Source: JALZKA01 sp963721645
Lineage (GTDB): Bacteria; Actinomycetota; Thermoleophilia; Solirubrobacterales; 70-9
NCBI GenBank assembly: GCA_963721645.1
Contig: CAVRJK010000002.1
Location: forward strand, 2,369,846-2,433,845
Direction of reading: 5' to 3'
DNA length: 64,000 nt
Each line of letters starts with the position of its first letter. The first letter of the stretch is position 1. The translations under genes and the position numbers were made by a program. The notes under the pieces were generated by a model. It searched no databases. It had not been told where the DNA came from and worked only from the letters and a program-made list of their open reading frames with translations. Positions 56,319 to 64,000 of the stretch are shown here, one piece after another.

Positions 56319-56768
56319 ATGGACCTCGCCGAAGCAGGAGCCCAGGGTTTGGCCCTGGCCGTCGCGTCCGGAGCGCTCTTCGGGGCGGCCGCGCTCCGCG
56401 GCAACGCGGGAGTTGCGCTCGCCGCCCTGGCGGTCGTCCTCGGCGCGTTCCTCTACGGCTTCTCCTTGACCGAGGCAGACGCCGACCATCCGGCCTGGCC
56501 CGGCTGGGTCATCGGCGCACCGGTCGCAGCGCTGGCCTACTTCACGCTCGCCGACGTTTCGGCGGTGGCCGCAAAGCGCGCCGGGGAGGGAGGGGCCGGA
56601 GGCGTGGGCTTTCTGATCGGCATCTTCGCCCTCGCGCTCGCCGGCATCTCGCTGCTCGGCCCGGCCGCCTACATCGGTGTAGTCGCGCTTCTCGCGGTCA
56701 TCTATCTCGCCTTCGCCCGGCGCAAGCGCTCGGCCGAAAAGCACGCGGGCCTTCGGTCGCTTAGGTGA
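56319..56768 (+). CDS. Small multi-pass membrane protein, unknown
   Basis: A 149-residue protein with about five hydrophobic helices (LALAVASGALFGAAALRGN, VALAALAVVLGAFLYGFSL, VIGAPVAALAYFTLADVSAV, VGFLIGIFALALAGISLL, AAYIGVVALLAVIYLAF) and a basic C-terminus (RRKRSAEKHAG). I do not recognise its family. It overlaps the downstream phosphodiesterase-like gene by 4 nt (GTGA), so the two are probably translated together. Confidence 0.82.
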   Translation: MDLAEAGAQGLALAVASGALFGAAALRGNAGVALAALAVVLGAFLYGFSLTEADADHPAWPGWVIGAPVAALAYFTLADVSAVAAKRAGEGGAGGVGFLIGIFALALAGISLLGPAAYIGVVALLAVIYLAFARRKRSAEKHAGLRSLR

Positions 56769-58349
56769 CTGAAAGCCCCACACGCAAGAAGCTCTGCCTC
56801 GTTTTCGTCGACGCCCTTCGCACCGACAAGCTCCAGGAGACGATCGAGGCCGGCAACGCCCCCAATCTGGGCGCCCTGGTCGAGCGGGGTCAGATGATCG
56901 AGGACTGCGTGTCGGCCTTTCCCTCGGTCACCCCGGTCTGCACGTCGGAGATCGCAACGGGCGCGACCGCGGACCAGCACTGGATCCCGGGGATGAACTG
57001 GTACCACCGGGTCGAGCGGCGCTACGTCGAGTACGGCTCCTCGTTCGAGGCCACCCGCGCGTTCGGCCTTTTCCGGGCCACCTACGACATCGTCTACAAC
57101 ATGAACATGGCCCACCTCTCGCACGAGGTGGAGACCTTCTTCGAGACGCTCGGCGACCAGGGCATCCGCACCGCCTGCACGCCCTTCCTCATCTACCGCG
57201 GGCGAGCGCGTCACGAGGTGTCGCTCGAAGGCCTCTTGAAGCGCGGCGCCGTGGCCGCCGGATTCCGCCACGCCGTCTACGGACCGGACGAGCTCTTTTA
57301 CGGCGAGCTCTTCGGCTCGCGCCCCGTCCCGTGCAAGCCGACCCTTGCCCGGCCCGGCACCCGCGACGAGTACTCGGCCTGCGTGTCGAAGGAGCTCGTT
57401 GCCGACGACGCATACGACTTCCTCCTCTTCAGCCTTCCCGACAACGACCACCACTCCCACCGCTGGGGCCCCGACGCGACGCCCGCTTCGATCGCCCACG
57501 CCGACAACTGCCTCGGCGAGCTGGTCGAGGCATGCGGGGGGATGGACCGGTTCCTCGAGACCCACGCGGTGATCGTCGTGGCCGACCACGCCCAGACCGA
57601 TGTGTCGGAGCCCTACGAGCTGATCTCAGAGCTCGAAAAGGAGTGGCGCGTTCTCCAGCCGTCCTCGGACACCCCCGAGGCCGCCGAGCTCGCGGTCTCG
57701 CCGGGCGCTCGAGCCGGGCAGGTCTACGTGCTGGTCGACCCCGATCGCGAGGCCGCCTGCCACGCCGATGTCCGCGAGCGCCTCGGCGCCATGGCGGGCA
57801 CCGACCTGGTCGCCTGGCTCGCCCGCCCCGACGGCTCGCCGGTGGTTCGCAGCACCGCCGGCTCGCCCGTCGACGGAGACCCGCGCACCGAGGCGGTCGT
57901 CGAGACCAAGCGCGGCGAGCTCCGCTTCCGTCCCGGCCGATCCGGCAAGCGCGACCGCCGCGGCCGGCGCTGGCACGTCGACGGCGAGCTCGACGCGCTC
58001 GGTCTCACCGTCGACGGCGCCGCGATCGACTCCGCCGACTACCCCGACGGCCTGGCGCGCCTTTGGTCGGCCCTCGTCAACCCGCATTCCGGCGACGTGA
58101 TCGTCTCGCTTGCCGAGGGGTATGAGTGCGTCGACTGGGGTCAGACCTCCCACGTCGGCGGCGGCAGCCACGGTTCGCTCCTCGCCTCGGACTCGCTCGC
58201 CCCACTCGTCCTCGTCGGCTTCGACGAAGGCACCGTGCAAGCTCCACGACCAGTGGAGGATCACCGACATCGCCGCGCTGGTCCGGGGCCACTTCGGGCT
58301 CGAGGCGGGATCGCCCGCCACGGCAGAGCCCGAAGCCGCGAAGGCCTGA
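56765..58349 (+). CDS. Alkaline phosphatase superfamily protein, C-terminal frameshift
   Basis: A type I phosphodiesterase/nucleotide-pyrophosphatase-like protein: CLVFVDALRTDKL (first metal Asp), FPSVTPVCTSEIATGATADQ (nucleophile Thr region), FLLFSLPDNDHHSHRWG and VIVVADHAQTDV (metal motifs), GGGSHGSL. The frame reads on to 58429 with a basic, unrelated tail. One extra C at about 58239 explains this; the alternative frame gives KLHDQWRITDIAALVRGHFG and a stop at 58349, matching the family end. Function is probably hydrolysis of a phospho-monoester or diester; the substrate is unknown. Confidence 0.85.
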
Positions 58350-58360
58350 CCCGACGCGGC

Positions 58361-58793
58361 CTAGAGCTGCCCGTCGACGAAGCCCGCCATCAGCACCGCG
58401 AACGCGCCGATCTCTCCGACGATCAGTAGGACCATGTACCCGTGGACCGCTCCGGCAGACGGCGTCGGGTCCCGGAACTGATTGTCGGTGTCCTGGCGCC
58501 AGCCGTGCCACGCGTAGCCCGCCACCGCGCCGAGGAAGAAGAAGAAGAGGACGCCGGCAGCGGCGAGATCAACGAACTCGCTCCAGCCGCTGAACTCGAC
58601 GAAGACTGCGATCAGCAGGGTCGCGAAGCTGTAGAGCAGGGCGGCCCGGTGTGCCGTATCGACGTACGGATGGGCGAGATGGTCTGACAGACGTGGCCAT
58701 CTGGCGGTACTTCCAAACGCCCAGGAGCAGGGCGATCATGAACATCGCACCCGCGGCCAGGATCACCGCTTTCGTGTCACCCCCGAGTTCCAC
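58361..58793 (-). pseudogene. Four-helix membrane protein, frameshifted
   Basis: On the minus strand GTG at 58793 starts MELGGDTKAVILAAGAMFMI (helix 1), then KYRQMAT. One extra base at about 58687 breaks the frame. In the shifted frame DHLAHPYVDTAHRAALLYSF continues with helices LLYSFATLLIAVFVEF, AAAGVLFFFFLGAVAGYAW and GYMVLLIVGEIGAFAVLMAG and a stop at 58363-58361. It is convergent with, and 11 bp from, the phosphatase gene. A TAGGAT box ends 9 nt before the GTG. Unrecognised family; about 144 residues if intact. Confidence 0.7.
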
Positions 58794-58802
58794 TCGCGCT
58801 CG

Positions 58803-58808
58803 ATCCTA
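58803..58808 (-). promoter_or_regulatory. Putative -10 box (TAGGAT), minus strand
   Basis: TAGGAT ends 9 nt before the minus-strand GTG at 58793. Confidence 0.35.
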
Positions 58809-58902
58809 AAGGGCTGAGCCGACCCCCCCTTGGGGCCGACGGCGGCCAGCCGGCCGACGAGTGGCCGCGATCCGCTTCCAAAGCAGGAATGATGGCTCGC
58901 GC

Positions 58903-60615
58903 ATGAGGCGGGCGGGTTTCTTACTGGCAGTGTTCTTCGTTGGCGGCGCGATGGTCGCTCCGTCCGCGCACGCTCAACAGCCCGAGCCGCCCGCCGCCTA
59001 CCCCGACACGCCGGCGGAGTTCGAGGTCTCCGCGCGCGAGGCGTATCTGGCTGCCCGAGCAGAGCCCGAGGTCGCCGAGCTCACCGCCGAGAGCGGCAGG
59101 CTGACGACGCGCCAGGAGGTGCGCGAGGACGGACGCTGGCAGGTCGGGTTCTTCGACTCGGACGACGACGAGGTCGTTCAGGTCCACGTCGATGGCGTAA
59201 CGGGCGCGGTGCTCGAGACCTGGACCGGGATCCAGGTTCCGTGGTCGATGGCGCGCGGTTACGAGGGGCAGTTCGGCCACGCGCTGAACGCGCCGTGGGT
59301 GTGGATCCCGCTCGCCCTCGCGTTCTTCCTCGTCCTCTTCGACTGGCGAAGGCCGCTGCGGATCGCGCACCTCGACCTGCTCGTCCTCCTCAGCTTCGGC
59401 ATCGGTCAGATCTTCTTCGACGCCGGAGAGATCGGCGTGAGCGCGCCGCTCGCCTACCCGCCCCTTCTGTATCTCCTCGCACGCATGCTGTGGGTGGGCT
59501 TTCGCGGCACGGGCGAGAGGGGCGGTCTGCGGCCAAGCGCTCCGCGGATACTCCTGATCGTCTTGTGCCTGTTCGCGATCGCGTTCCGGGTGACGCTGAA
59601 TCTCACCGACTCGGGCGTGATCGACGTGGGGTACGCGGGCGTCGCCGGGGCCGACCGGATCACCCAGGGCCAGCCGATCTACGGCGAGGGTCGTTTCCCC
59701 GACGACGTGCCGACCGGCGACACCTACGGCCCGGCCAACTACGCGGCCTACGTCCCCTTCGAGCTCATCCTTCCGTGGTCGGGGGAGTGGGACGACCTGC
59801 CCTCGGCCCACGCGGCGTCCCTCTTCTTCGACCTCACCGTCGTGCTCGGTCTCTTCGTCCTCGGCTACCGGGCGAGCCGTCGCGACGACGCAGCGGATGC
59901 GGAAGGCCGCGACATCAGCGGCGATCAGCCACCGCCCGGCAACGACCACGCCGCGCAGCGCGTCGGGCTGATCCTCGCCTTCGCCTGGCTCAGCTACCCC
60001 TACACGCTCTACGCGCTTCAGTCGAACTCCAACGACTCGCTCGTCGCGGCGCTCCTGGTCTGGGGGATGGTCGCGCTCGGCTCACCGATCGGTCGCGGCG
60101 TCCTGATCGGCCTGGCGGCAATGGTCAAGTTCGCGCCGCTTGCGCTCGTCCCGCTCTACGCGGTCGGGCGCCAAGGGTTGTCGGGGCGCCTCGACGGCCG
60201 GCGGCTCGGGCCGCTCAGACCGGTTCTGATCGCCGGCGTCGCGACGGCCCTCACGATCGCGCTCATGCTCGTCCACCCGGCTGTGGACCCGGGGCTCGCG
60301 ACCTTTTACGAGCGGACCATCGAAAGCCAACTCGATCGCGAGAGCCCCTTCTCGATCTGGGGTCAGGTCGACGGCCTCGACACGGTGCAGCGGCTCGTCC
60401 TGGCCGCCGCCGCGGCTCTAGCGATCGCCGTCGCCTTCATCCCAGCGCGCCGCTCGACGGCCCAGTTCGCGGCCCTCGCCGCTGCAGTCGTGATCGCTTC
60501 GCAGCTCGCGGTCGACCACTGGTTCTATCTCTACATTCCGTGGTTCTGCGGGCTGGTGTTCGTGGCGCTCGTGTGTGGCGACGCGCGGACTTCCCGCCGG
60601 CCCGGCAGCGTTTAG
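58903..60615 (+). CDS. PepSY-like domain fused to a GT-C-type membrane protein (GT87-like)
   Basis: A 570-residue protein with a signal peptide (RAGFLLAVFFVGGAMVAPSA), then an extracytoplasmic PepSY-like region (RQEVREDGRWQVGFFDSDDD, VVQVHVDGVTGAVLETW, about residues 64-110) and a polytopic membrane part with about ten helices. An extracellular loop ITQGQPIYGEGRFPDDVPTG then DTYGPANYAAYVPFE is like the acceptor-sugar loop of GT87 mannosyltransferases, and LYALQSNSNDSLVAALL and GLAAMVKFAPLALVPLYAVG also match that type. ATG at 58903 is favoured over an open frame from 58861. The PepSY fusion is unusual; function unknown. Confidence 0.82.
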   Translation: MRRAGFLLAVFFVGGAMVAPSAHAQQPEPPAAYPDTPAEFEVSAREAYLAARAEPEVAELTAESGRLTTRQEVREDGRWQVGFFDSDDDEVVQVHVDGVTGAVLETWTGIQVPWSMARGYEGQFGHALNAPWVWIPLALAFFLVLFDWRRPLRIAHLDLLVLLSFGIGQIFFDAGEIGVSAPLAYPPLLYLLARMLWVGFRGTGERGGLRPSAPRILLIVLCLFAIAFRVTLNLTDSGVIDVGYAGVAGADRITQGQPIYGEGRFPDDVPTGDTYGPANYAAYVPFELILPWSGEWDDLPSAHAASLFFDLTVVLGLFVLGYRASRRDDAADAEGRDISGDQPPPGNDHAAQRVGLILAFAWLSYPYTLYALQSNSNDSLVAALLVWGMVALGSPIGRGVLIGLAAMVKFAPLALVPLYAVGRQGLSGRLDGRRLGPLRPVLIAGVATALTIALMLVHPAVDPGLATFYERTIESQLDRESPFSIWGQVDGLDTVQRLVLAAAAALAIAVAFIPARRSTAQFAALAAAVVIASQLAVDHWFYLYIPWFCGLVFVALVCGDARTSRRPGSV

Positions 60616-60708
60616 CGCCGGTTGTCCTCGCGCTCCCATCCATGGGGGTGGTCGCTCCACCCACCTGGGTGGTTGGCAGAGCGCGTTCCAGATGCGACAC
60701 TCCCGCTC

Positions 60709-61631
60709 ATGGCAGGAGGGAATCGATCCTTGCGGGCAGCACGCAGTTGACGCCGGCGCTCCGCACCATCGCTGCCGTGGTCGCCACGGGCGCGGTTTGC
60801 CTGACTCCCGCGGTCGCGAGCGCGGCCGACATGGGCACCTCTCGTGGCTACACCTACATCAAGAAGTCGACCACGATGAAGAACGGCTTCAAGTCCGACG
60901 ACGTGACCGCCAAGTGCCCGGGCAAGACCGTCAGCGTCGGTGGCGGCTCCGATCTCAACGCCTCCGGGAATGAGCACCGCGCGTGGATCGCCGAGTCGAG
61001 CGGCTTCGACCCCGACGGCTGGTTTACCTCCGGGGCGCACCTCAAGGTCGTCGGCAAGGTAAAGCTCACCTCGTGGGCGGTGTGCACGAAGGACAGCAAG
61101 GCCATCCACCGCTACAAGAAGAAGGCCCGGCGATCGATGCGACGCGGCAACGTCGGCTCTGAGGCGAGGTGCAAGAAGGGCCTGCCCTCGGGCGGCGGCG
61201 TGCGCGTGACGGGAAGCCCGAAGGACTACTGGATCAGTACGAGCACGCCGTTCGGCACAACCCAGAGAGGGACGTTCCTGAGAGGTCTCGACCCGGGATG
61301 GTCGAGCCGGAGCCTGTTTCGCACAGACGACGCGACCGAGATCACGACCGACGTGACCTGCATGAAGGGCGGCGCACCGGAGTACCCGGGCGGCTTCTTC
61401 ACCACGGGCGAAGAGATCCCGTACAGGCGCGTCACCTGTCGCAACAAGCAGAGCGTCACGGGCGGCGGCTTCGTAGCCAACTTCGGATCGGCCCAGGCAC
61501 ACATCATCCAGTCAAGGCCCTTCGACTCCCTGAACGACAAGAACAAGGTTCCCGACGACGGCTGGTCGGTCAAGTTCTACAACGACAGCGGGAACACTCA
61601 GGAGTTCGCACTCACTGCTGCCTGCCGCTGA
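60709..61631 (+). CDS. Secreted hypothetical protein, possible frameshift in signal peptide
   Basis: A beta-rich, cysteine-containing exported protein. From TTG 60747 the frame gives LTPALRTIAAVVATGAVCLT and a signal-peptide end VASAAD, then a repeat-like mature part (KCPGKTVSVGGGSDLN, RCKKGLPSGGGVRVTGSP, VTCRNKQSVTGGGF: three similar GGG units each with a Cys). An ATG at 60709 (GACACT 7 nt upstream) starts MAGGNRSLRAARS, which fits a positively charged n-region but is one base out of phase; a missing base near 60746 would join them. Alternatively the TTG is the start. Confidence 0.75.
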
Positions 61632-61638
61632 ACGTGGG

Positions 61639-61698
61639 CTAGCCGCAGACGCTGCTGCTCTTCACGTGCCCCGTCCGGAACGGTCCCGCGCGTAAGCC
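61639..61698 (-). pseudogene. Degraded 3' end of a paralogue of the 53.3-kb secreted protein
   Basis: On the minus strand the last codons read RAGPFRTGHVKSSSVCG before a TAG at 61641-61639, resembling GSGPYLYGLYVNDSGVCG at the end of the gene at 53299. No start or signal peptide remains. It shares the frame of the small acidic ORF upstream. Confidence 0.4.
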
Positions 61699-61917
61699 CT
61701 AGCTGCGGTCGTCCTCGCGCTCCCGGGCCGCGCCTTCATCCGGCGCCTCCTCGTCCGACTGCGCCGCCTCATCATCCTCGGCGGGCGCTTCCGCGCGATC
61801 GGGCGCGTCTGGAGACTCCACGCCAGGAACAGTCGTGCGGTGGTCGGAGCGCTGGCCGGTCGCGGGTGGACCAGCGTCGGGTGAGACCTCGGGCTCTTCG
61901 TCGTCTTCTTCAGGCAT
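61699..61917 (-). CDS. Small acidic protein, uncertain
   Basis: A 72-residue, strongly acidic, disordered-looking protein (MPEEDDEEPEVSPDAG, EAPAEDDEAAQSDEEAPDEG). The ATG lacks a clear Shine-Dalgarno sequence. No homology basis. The flanking space (61632-61698 and 61918-61979) shows only the degraded fragment and the next gene's promoter. Confidence 0.45.
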   Translation of the reverse strand: MPEEDDEEPEVSPDAGPPATGQRSDHRTTVPGVESPDAPDRAEAPAEDDEAAQSDEEAPDEGAAREREDDRS

Positions 61918-61964
61918 GGCGAGCGGTTGCCCTGTCGAGGGCGGGGAGAAACGGGAGCAACCGC

Positions 61965-61970
61965 TAGTGT
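61965..61970 (+). promoter_or_regulatory. Putative -10 box (TAGTGT)
   Basis: TAGTGT ends 9 nt before the TTG start at 61980, which supports that rare start. Confidence 0.4.
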
Positions 61971-61979
61971 GCGCCCGGC

Positions 61980-62719
61980 TTGGCGCAGCTGGAGTCCTTG
62001 ACGATCGAGCTGGCGGACGGTCGGGGGACCACGATCCACGTGGCGCGCTTCGATCGCTCGCGGGTGCGACCGCGCGTTGTGGCGCTCGAGCCTCCCGAGG
62101 CGCTCGGGGGCTGGTGCGCTCAGAACGGAATCGCCGACGCGATGATCGGCGGCTTCTTCATCCGCTCAGAAGGCACGCCCCTCGGCGAGCTCCGGATCGC
62201 CGGAGAGCCAGTGAGGCACGCGCCGTTCGACACGCCGTGGGACCAGGTGCGCGCCTGCCTCCACGTGGTTGGTGGGGAGGTGCGCTTCGCGGCGCGAGAC
62301 GAGCTCGGCGACAACCCGGAGGGGGATCTACTCCAGGCGGGGCCGATGCTGGTGCGAGACGGCCGCGGTCTCGTCTCGCCGGGCTCAGACCCCGAGGGCT
62401 TCTCGGCCGGTTCGAGGCAGTTCGACTCGGACATCACGGCCGGGCGGTACCCGCGGGCGGCGCTTGGCGTCGGGGAACGGCGACGCTGATCGCAGCGGTC
62501 TGCGACGGGCGCACCGACGAGGACGCGGGACTCACCCTCGACGAGCTCTCCCAGGCGATGATCGACCTGGGCGCGAGCGACGCGATCAACCTCGACGGTG
62601 GCGGCTCGGCGTCACTCGTGATCGACGGGATCCTTCGCAACCGGCCGCGCGAGGAGCACGGGATCGACATCGCTGACGGCCGCCCGGTTTCGACGGCGCT
62701 GGCTTTCGTCGCGCGCTGA
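61980..62719 (+). pseudogene. Phosphodiester glycosidase family protein (NAGPA-like), frameshifted
   Basis: The first half (TTG 61980) reads TIHVARFDRSRVRPRVVALE, ADAMIGGFFIRSEGTPLGEL and LQAGPMLVRDGR, typical of the phosphodiester-glycosidase/NAGPA domain, and ends GRYPRAALGVGERRR at 62489. The second half continues in another frame (TATLIAAVCDGRTDEDAGLT, DAINLDGGGSASLVIDGILR) to a stop at 62717-62719. One missing base at about 62473 explains the break. NLDGGGSAS is the family hallmark. If intact, about 246 residues. NAGPA relatives cleave sugar-phosphodiesters; some bacterial ones act on teichoic-acid-like polymers, not provable here. Confidence 0.8.
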
Positions 62720-62747
62720 CGCTCCAAATGACTTCACCCAAACGGGG

Positions 62748-62753
62748 TACCTT
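62748..62753 (+). promoter_or_regulatory. Putative -10 box (TACCTT)
   Basis: TACCTT ends 6 nt before the GTG at 62760. Confidence 0.4.
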
Positions 62754-62759
62754 GAACAT

Positions 62760-64000
62760 GTGAGTGATATGCGTGTGCTGATGGGTTGCTACTTCTATCC
62801 AAGGGGTGGCTCGGCACACGCGGCAAGGGCGCTGACCCGCCAGCTCCGGCGCTCCGAGGTGGAGGTGACGATCGTCGCGGGGTCGCGGGACGACATCGGA
62901 TCCGTCGCCCAGGCCGAGCACTTCTTCGGCCCCGATGACCTACATGTCGTCGACTACACGCCGGCGCTCGCCACCGAGCGGCCGACCGCTTTCAAGAGTG
63001 AGCACTCACCGCCGATGCACGCGTCCTTCGAGGACAGGCCGGGAGCCCAGGACACCGTCTTCGCCTGCCTCGACGACGAGCGCTACGAGCTCCAGGTCGA
63101 GGCATGGGCCCGAGAGCTCGACGAGGCGGGAGCCGCCCGCGCCGACATCCTCTACCTCAACCACCTGACGCCGATGAACGAGGCGGCCGCTCGCGAGTTC
63201 GCAGACATCCCCGTCATCGGCCACATCCACGGACCCGAGCTTCTGATGCTCGAGCGCATAGCCGGGGGGGCGCCCGATAGTTGGAGCCATGCGGAGGAGT
63301 GGCGCGAGCGGATCTGCCGCTGGGCCGAGGGGTGCGACCGCCTCGTCGCCAACACGCCGCAGGGAGCCCGCCGCGCCGCGCGGCTCCTTGGGGTGGACGC
63401 CGAGCGCTTCGCGGTGATCCCCAACGGCTTCGACCCGGCGTTCAAGCCGCGCGAGGTGGATCGGCGTGCGCTCTGGCGCAAGCATCTGGTCGAGGAGCCG
63501 CTGGGCTGGCGACCGGGCGAGGAGCCCGGCAGCGTCAGCTACTCCGAGGGGGAGCTGGACGCGCTCGAAGGCACCACGCTCCTCTACAGCGGCCGCTTCA
63601 CCGAGGTCAAGCGCCTCCCGCTCCTGATCGAGGCCTACGCGAAGGCGCGGGTGGAGTTCGACGAGCCGACCGCGCTCGTCCTCCTCGGCGGCTACCCGGG
63701 CGAATGGGAGGGCGAGCACCCGATCGAGACCGTCGAGCGCCTGGGAGTCCCCGGCGTCTTCCTCGCCGGCTGGCACGACCACGAGGACCTGCCGGACTTC
63801 CTCTCGGCGAGCGACGTTCTTGTCCACGCTTCGGTCAACGAGCAGTTCGGCCAGGTGCTGGTGGAGGCGATGGCTTGTGGGTTGCCGGTGGTTGCGGTGA
63901 ATCGCGGTGGGCCGGCGTCGATCGTGAGGGATGGGGAGACGGGGTGGCTGGTGGAGCCGGAGGATGGGGTTGGGCTGGCGGCGGCGATGGTGGAGGCGGT
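62760..64000 (+). CDS. GT4 family glycosyltransferase, truncated by window end
   Basis: Open from GTG 62760 (ATG alternative 62769) to the end of the window without a stop. The N-terminal domain starts VLMGCYFYPRGGSAHAARAL; the middle has CDRLVANTPQGARRAARLLG and VIPNGFDPAFKPREVD (acceptor/nucleotide-binding region); the C-terminal domain shows TLLYSGRFTEVKRLPLLIEA (donor binding), VLVHASVNEQFGQVLVEAMA and ACGLPVVAVNRGGP with the E-x7-E motif. This is a classical retaining GT-B, GT4 family. Its partner genes lie beyond the window. Confidence 0.93.
   Translation, partial: MSDMRVLMGCYFYPRGGSAHAARALTRQLRRSEVEVTIVAGSRDDIGSVAQAEHFFGPDDLHVVDYTPALATERPTAFKSEHSPPMHASFEDRPGAQDTVFACLDDERYELQVEAWARELDEAGAARADILYLNHLTPMNEAAAREFADIPVIGHIHGPELLMLERIAGGAPDSWSHAEEWRERICRWAEGCDRLVANTPQGARRAARLLGVDAERFAVIPNGFDPAFKPREVDRRALWRKHLVEEPLGWRPGEEPGSVSYSEGELDALEGTTLLYSGRFTEVKRLPLLIEAYAKARVEFDEPTALVLLGGYPGEWEGEHPIETVERLGVPGVFLAGWHDHEDLPDFLSASDVLVHASVNEQFGQVLVEAMACGLPVVAVNRGGPASIVRDGETGWLVEPEDGVGLAAAMVEA

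Noticed and set aside
58136..58150. GGGGTCAGACCTCCC in the phosphatase gene looking like a REP copy
   Set aside because: Only half of the palindrome matches and the protein there (DWGQTSHVGG) fits the family, so it is probably coincidence.

Overview
The window is a high-GC chromosomal segment, most likely from an actinobacterium and by gene content plausibly of the class Thermoleophilia (Solirubrobacterales-like). The taxonomic call is an inference from GC content, the pknB/pstP/rodA/pbpA/fhaA/fhaB cluster, frequent GTG starts and apparent leaderless promoters. It carries the classical replication-origin neighbourhood: gyrA, gyrB, a DciA-like gene, recF, dnaN and dnaA on the minus strand, facing rpmH, rnpA, yidD, yidC, khpB/jag, rsmG, parA and parB on the plus strand.

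Layout. 1-6.4 kb: start of a glycosyltransferase (minus), then dedA-uppP (undecaprenyl phosphate recycling), purM, a DJ-1/PfpI protein, a PglC/PglD-like pair and a Ser/Thr kinase. 6.4-18 kb (minus strand): the envelope-control operon, kinase - fhaA - fhaB - pstP - rodA - pbpA - pknB(PASTA) - ddl, followed by two methyltransferases. 18-21 kb: a membrane-anchored unknown protein, pheA, an HNH endonuclease, and a dense block of palindromic repeats. 21-35.3 kb: origin region and parAB. 35.4-46 kb: pdxH, tRNA-Ile(GAT), crcB, a TetR/alcohol dehydrogenase pair, a 1182-residue secreted copper-radical-oxidase-like protein, a SRPBCC protein, a bifunctional nuclease, a frameshifted P450 and a cupin/TetR pair. 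46-53 kb: a PspC/histidine kinase/response regulator operon, an aminotransferase - second Ddl - isocitrate-lyase-family operon, and AraC and VOC genes. 53-64 kb: secreted and membrane proteins, a large secreted esterase, an alkaline-phosphatase-superfamily protein, a PepSY + GT-C-like membrane protein, a phosphodiester-glycosidase-like gene and a GT4 glycosyltransferase cut off by the window end.

Three features stand out. First, a family of short palindromes (GGGGTCAGACCCC and GGTGCCAGGCACC types) is scattered through the window and in two places lies inside coding sequence, in rnpA and at the 3' end of the aminotransferase gene. Second, many genes have a TANNNT-like -10 box only 6-11 nt before the start codon, the arrangement expected of leaderless transcripts. 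Third, several genes are broken by single-base frameshifts, and three others (fhaA, pheA, rsmG) lack a usable ATG/GTG/TTG at the position where their families begin. The frameshifts may be assembly errors or real. A possible new element lies just downstream of gyrA: a minus-strand 11-codon ORF preceded by a 16-nt sequence that complements the 16S rRNA 3' end at 15 positions and followed by a hairpin.
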